Below, in pieces: positions 24,593-25,337 of a stretch of DNA of 25,337 nucleotides. The notes below the pieces were generated by a model that saw only the letters and a list, made by a program, of their open reading frames with translations, did no database searches and was not told the DNA's origin. How positions within the stretch are numbered: the stretch's first letter is position 1; every line of letters begins with the position of its first letter. Source of the stretch: Candidatus Moranbacteria bacterium CG_4_8_14_3_um_filter_41_13 (lineage in GTDB: Bacteria; Patescibacteriota; Minisyncoccia; Moranbacterales; UBA1568); assembly GCA_002782305.1 (NCBI GenBank), contig PFHN01000054.1, forward strand, positions 1-25,337, in the 5' to 3' direction. Both the position numbers and the translations under genes were made by a program.

Positions 24593-24609
24593 TGGCTCAT
24601 ATAAAGCTT
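24593..24609. repeat. 17-bp direct repeat, copy 2
   Basis: Second identical copy of the 17-bp repeat, 66 bp before the extended -10 of the recombinase gene. It could be an operator pair. Confidence 0.85.
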
Positions 24610-24674
24610 TTTAATTTTCGAAAGAGAAAAAGACTGTTTTTCAAAATGCACTTTCATTTTTTCGAGGCAAAATG

Positions 24675-24696
24675 TGGTATACTCTGAGTATCAGAG
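24675..24696 (+). promoter_or_regulatory. extended -10 promoter with overlapping dyads, for the recombinase gene
   Basis: TGGTATACT at 24675-24683. Overlapping it are two perfect dyads: ATACTC-T-GAGTAT (24679-24691) and CTCTGA-GTA-TCAGAG (24682-24696). They cover the -10 and the predicted start, which is where a repressor could bind. In RNA the second would be a 5'-end hairpin. Confidence 0.65.
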
Positions 24697-24751
24697 AGAA
24701 TACTTTTTACTATCTCTCATATTTTATTCTCCATTTGCTTGTATCTTTCCT

Positions 24752-25337
24752 ATGCTTTCAAAGAAACAAAAAAATACAGAAATAATGGCTTTAACAAAGC
24801 AATTTTGTGATCATCTCGAAATAGAGATGAATAGATCAAAACGCACTGTGGACAGCTATATCCGCACACTTTCCTATTTCTTTCTGTGGGGAAAGATAGA
24901 AACCCCCCAAGATATCACTGCTGAAAAAGTACACGAATATCGAATCTACCTCAACAGAAAAGTCACGAGAGAAGGGATGACTCTCAAAAAAAGTACTCAG
25001 TCTTACCACGCGGTAGTCATCCGTACTTTTCTCAAATATCTTGCGAGACAAGATATCAAAACCCTCACGGCTGAGAAAATTGAAATAGGGAAATCTCCTG
25101 ATCGTCAGGTAGACTTCCTTGAATATGAAGAAGTAGAAAGACTCCTCACCTCTGCTGACGGAACAACAGAAAGGAATCTTCGTGACAGAGCAATACTCGA
25201 GCTCCTGTTCTCTTCTGGGCTCCGTGTATCAGAGCTCGTCAGTCTCGATCGTGACCATGTAAATCTGGATAAGGAAGAGTTTAGTGTTCGTGGCAAAGGA
25301 AGTAAGCTCCGCATCGTTTTCATCTCTCCTGATGCGA
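24752..25337 (+). CDS. Xer-type tyrosine recombinase, 3' end cut by window
   Basis: The first 195 codons of a site-specific tyrosine recombinase; the frame is open at the window end. Residues about 13-110 form the SAM-like N-terminal core-binding domain (ALTKQFCDHLEIEMNRSKRT, VIRTFLKYLARQ). The catalytic domain begins near 120 (VDFLEYEEVERLLTSADG), with the first catalytic Arg in LLFSSGLRVSELVSLD and the beta-hairpin Lys in VRGKGSKLRIVFIS. The HxxR and Tyr motifs lie beyond the window. XerC/D-like proteins resolve chromosome dimers at dif, but integrases of mobile elements look the same in this part. The ATG at 24752 has no Shine-Dalgarno; an in-frame ATG at 24785 is an alternative. It is divergent from the LysM-CHAP gene. 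Confidence 0.92.
   Translation, partial: MLSKKQKNTEIMALTKQFCDHLEIEMNRSKRTVDSYIRTLSYFFLWGKIETPQDITAEKVHEYRIYLNRKVTREGMTLKKSTQSYHAVVIRTFLKYLARQDIKTLTAEKIEIGKSPDRQVDFLEYEEVERLLTSADGTTERNLRDRAILELLFSSGLRVSELVSLDRDHVNLDKEEFSVRGKGSKLRIVFISPDA

Larger units (their letters stand above)
24411..24751. other. divergent regulatory intergenic region
   Basis: About 340 bp without a convincing gene. It contains the minus-strand promoter for the LysM-CHAP gene, a short dyad AGGAT-TT-ATCCT (24466-24477), a 17-bp direct repeat, and the plus-strand promoter with nested dyads for the recombinase. A seven-codon minus-strand frame (24440-24463) ends in TGA and is not called as a gene. Confidence 0.7.

Noticed and set aside
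24551..24609. Direct repeats as a CRISPR remnant
   Set aside because: Only two copies of 17 bp, no cas genes, and an AT-rich gap between promoters.
1..25337. Recoding of TGA as glycine, as in Gracilibacteria
   Set aside because: All recognised proteins are full length without in-frame TGA and use normal glycine codons; only the lack of TGA stops is unusual.

Overview
The window looks like a chromosomal segment of a Candidate Phyla Radiation (Patescibacteria, Parcubacteria-like) bacterium. This is inferred from gene content, not from a marker gene. The VirB4/PrgI/VirB6 cluster, with VirB4 split into an N-terminal protein and an ATPase, matches the arrangement I know from that group. The DNA is AT-rich, leaders often lack a Shine-Dalgarno sequence, and many small membrane or secreted proteins are unfamiliar. 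The standard bacterial code gives intact full-length proteins, but all 20 complete genes I count end in TAA (11) or TAG (9) and none in TGA.

Layout. (1) 1-3420, minus strand: the front part of a fused gamma/alpha 2-oxoacid:ferredoxin oxidoreductase subunit, and exonuclease VII (xseA-xseB), whose large subunit carries an extra N-terminal HRDC domain. (2) 3521-6627, minus: an envelope redox group made of a membrane-anchored DsbA-like protein, a thioredoxin/DsbD-like electron conduit, a ferric-reductase-like (MsrQ/YedZ-type) b-heme membrane protein and a 49-aa membrane peptide. (3) 6787-9294, plus: a MacB/LolD-type ABC ATPase with an unusual duplicated helical tail, and its FtsX/MacB-type permease. 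(4) 9375-11986, minus: a metal P1B-type ATPase with a TPC motif and a cyclophilin lipoprotein. (5) 11987-12559: a near-consensus promoter followed at once by an intrinsic terminator (attenuator or small RNA), then a previously overlooked 58-aa Cys-motif membrane peptide. (6) 12560-24353, minus: a type IV secretion-like locus. In transcription order it has a LysM-CHAP peptidoglycan hydrolase, a VirB6/TrbL-like membrane protein, an unknown 398-aa protein, PrgI, a VirB4 N-terminal protein, the VirB4 ATPase, a small membrane protein, a CPBP-family membrane protein and a 987-aa secreted protein with EF-hand-like loops. (7) 24411-25337: a regulatory intergenic region with 17-bp direct repeats and nested dyads, then the first 195 codons of a Xer-type tyrosine recombinase.

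How the parts may work together. The redox group probably moves electrons through the membrane to oxidise, reduce or isomerise exported cysteine proteins, and several exported proteins here are cysteine-containing. The secretion-like locus has an energiser (VirB4), a membrane pore or platform (VirB6, PrgI), a wall hydrolase that could play the VirB1 role, and large surface protein(s). No relaxase or VirD4 coupling ATPase is seen. DNA uptake, protein export or a surface appendage are therefore all possible; this is inference. Promoters repeatedly use an extended -10 (TGN-TATAAT or TGN-TATACT). No rRNA, tRNA, CRISPR array or insertion sequence was found.
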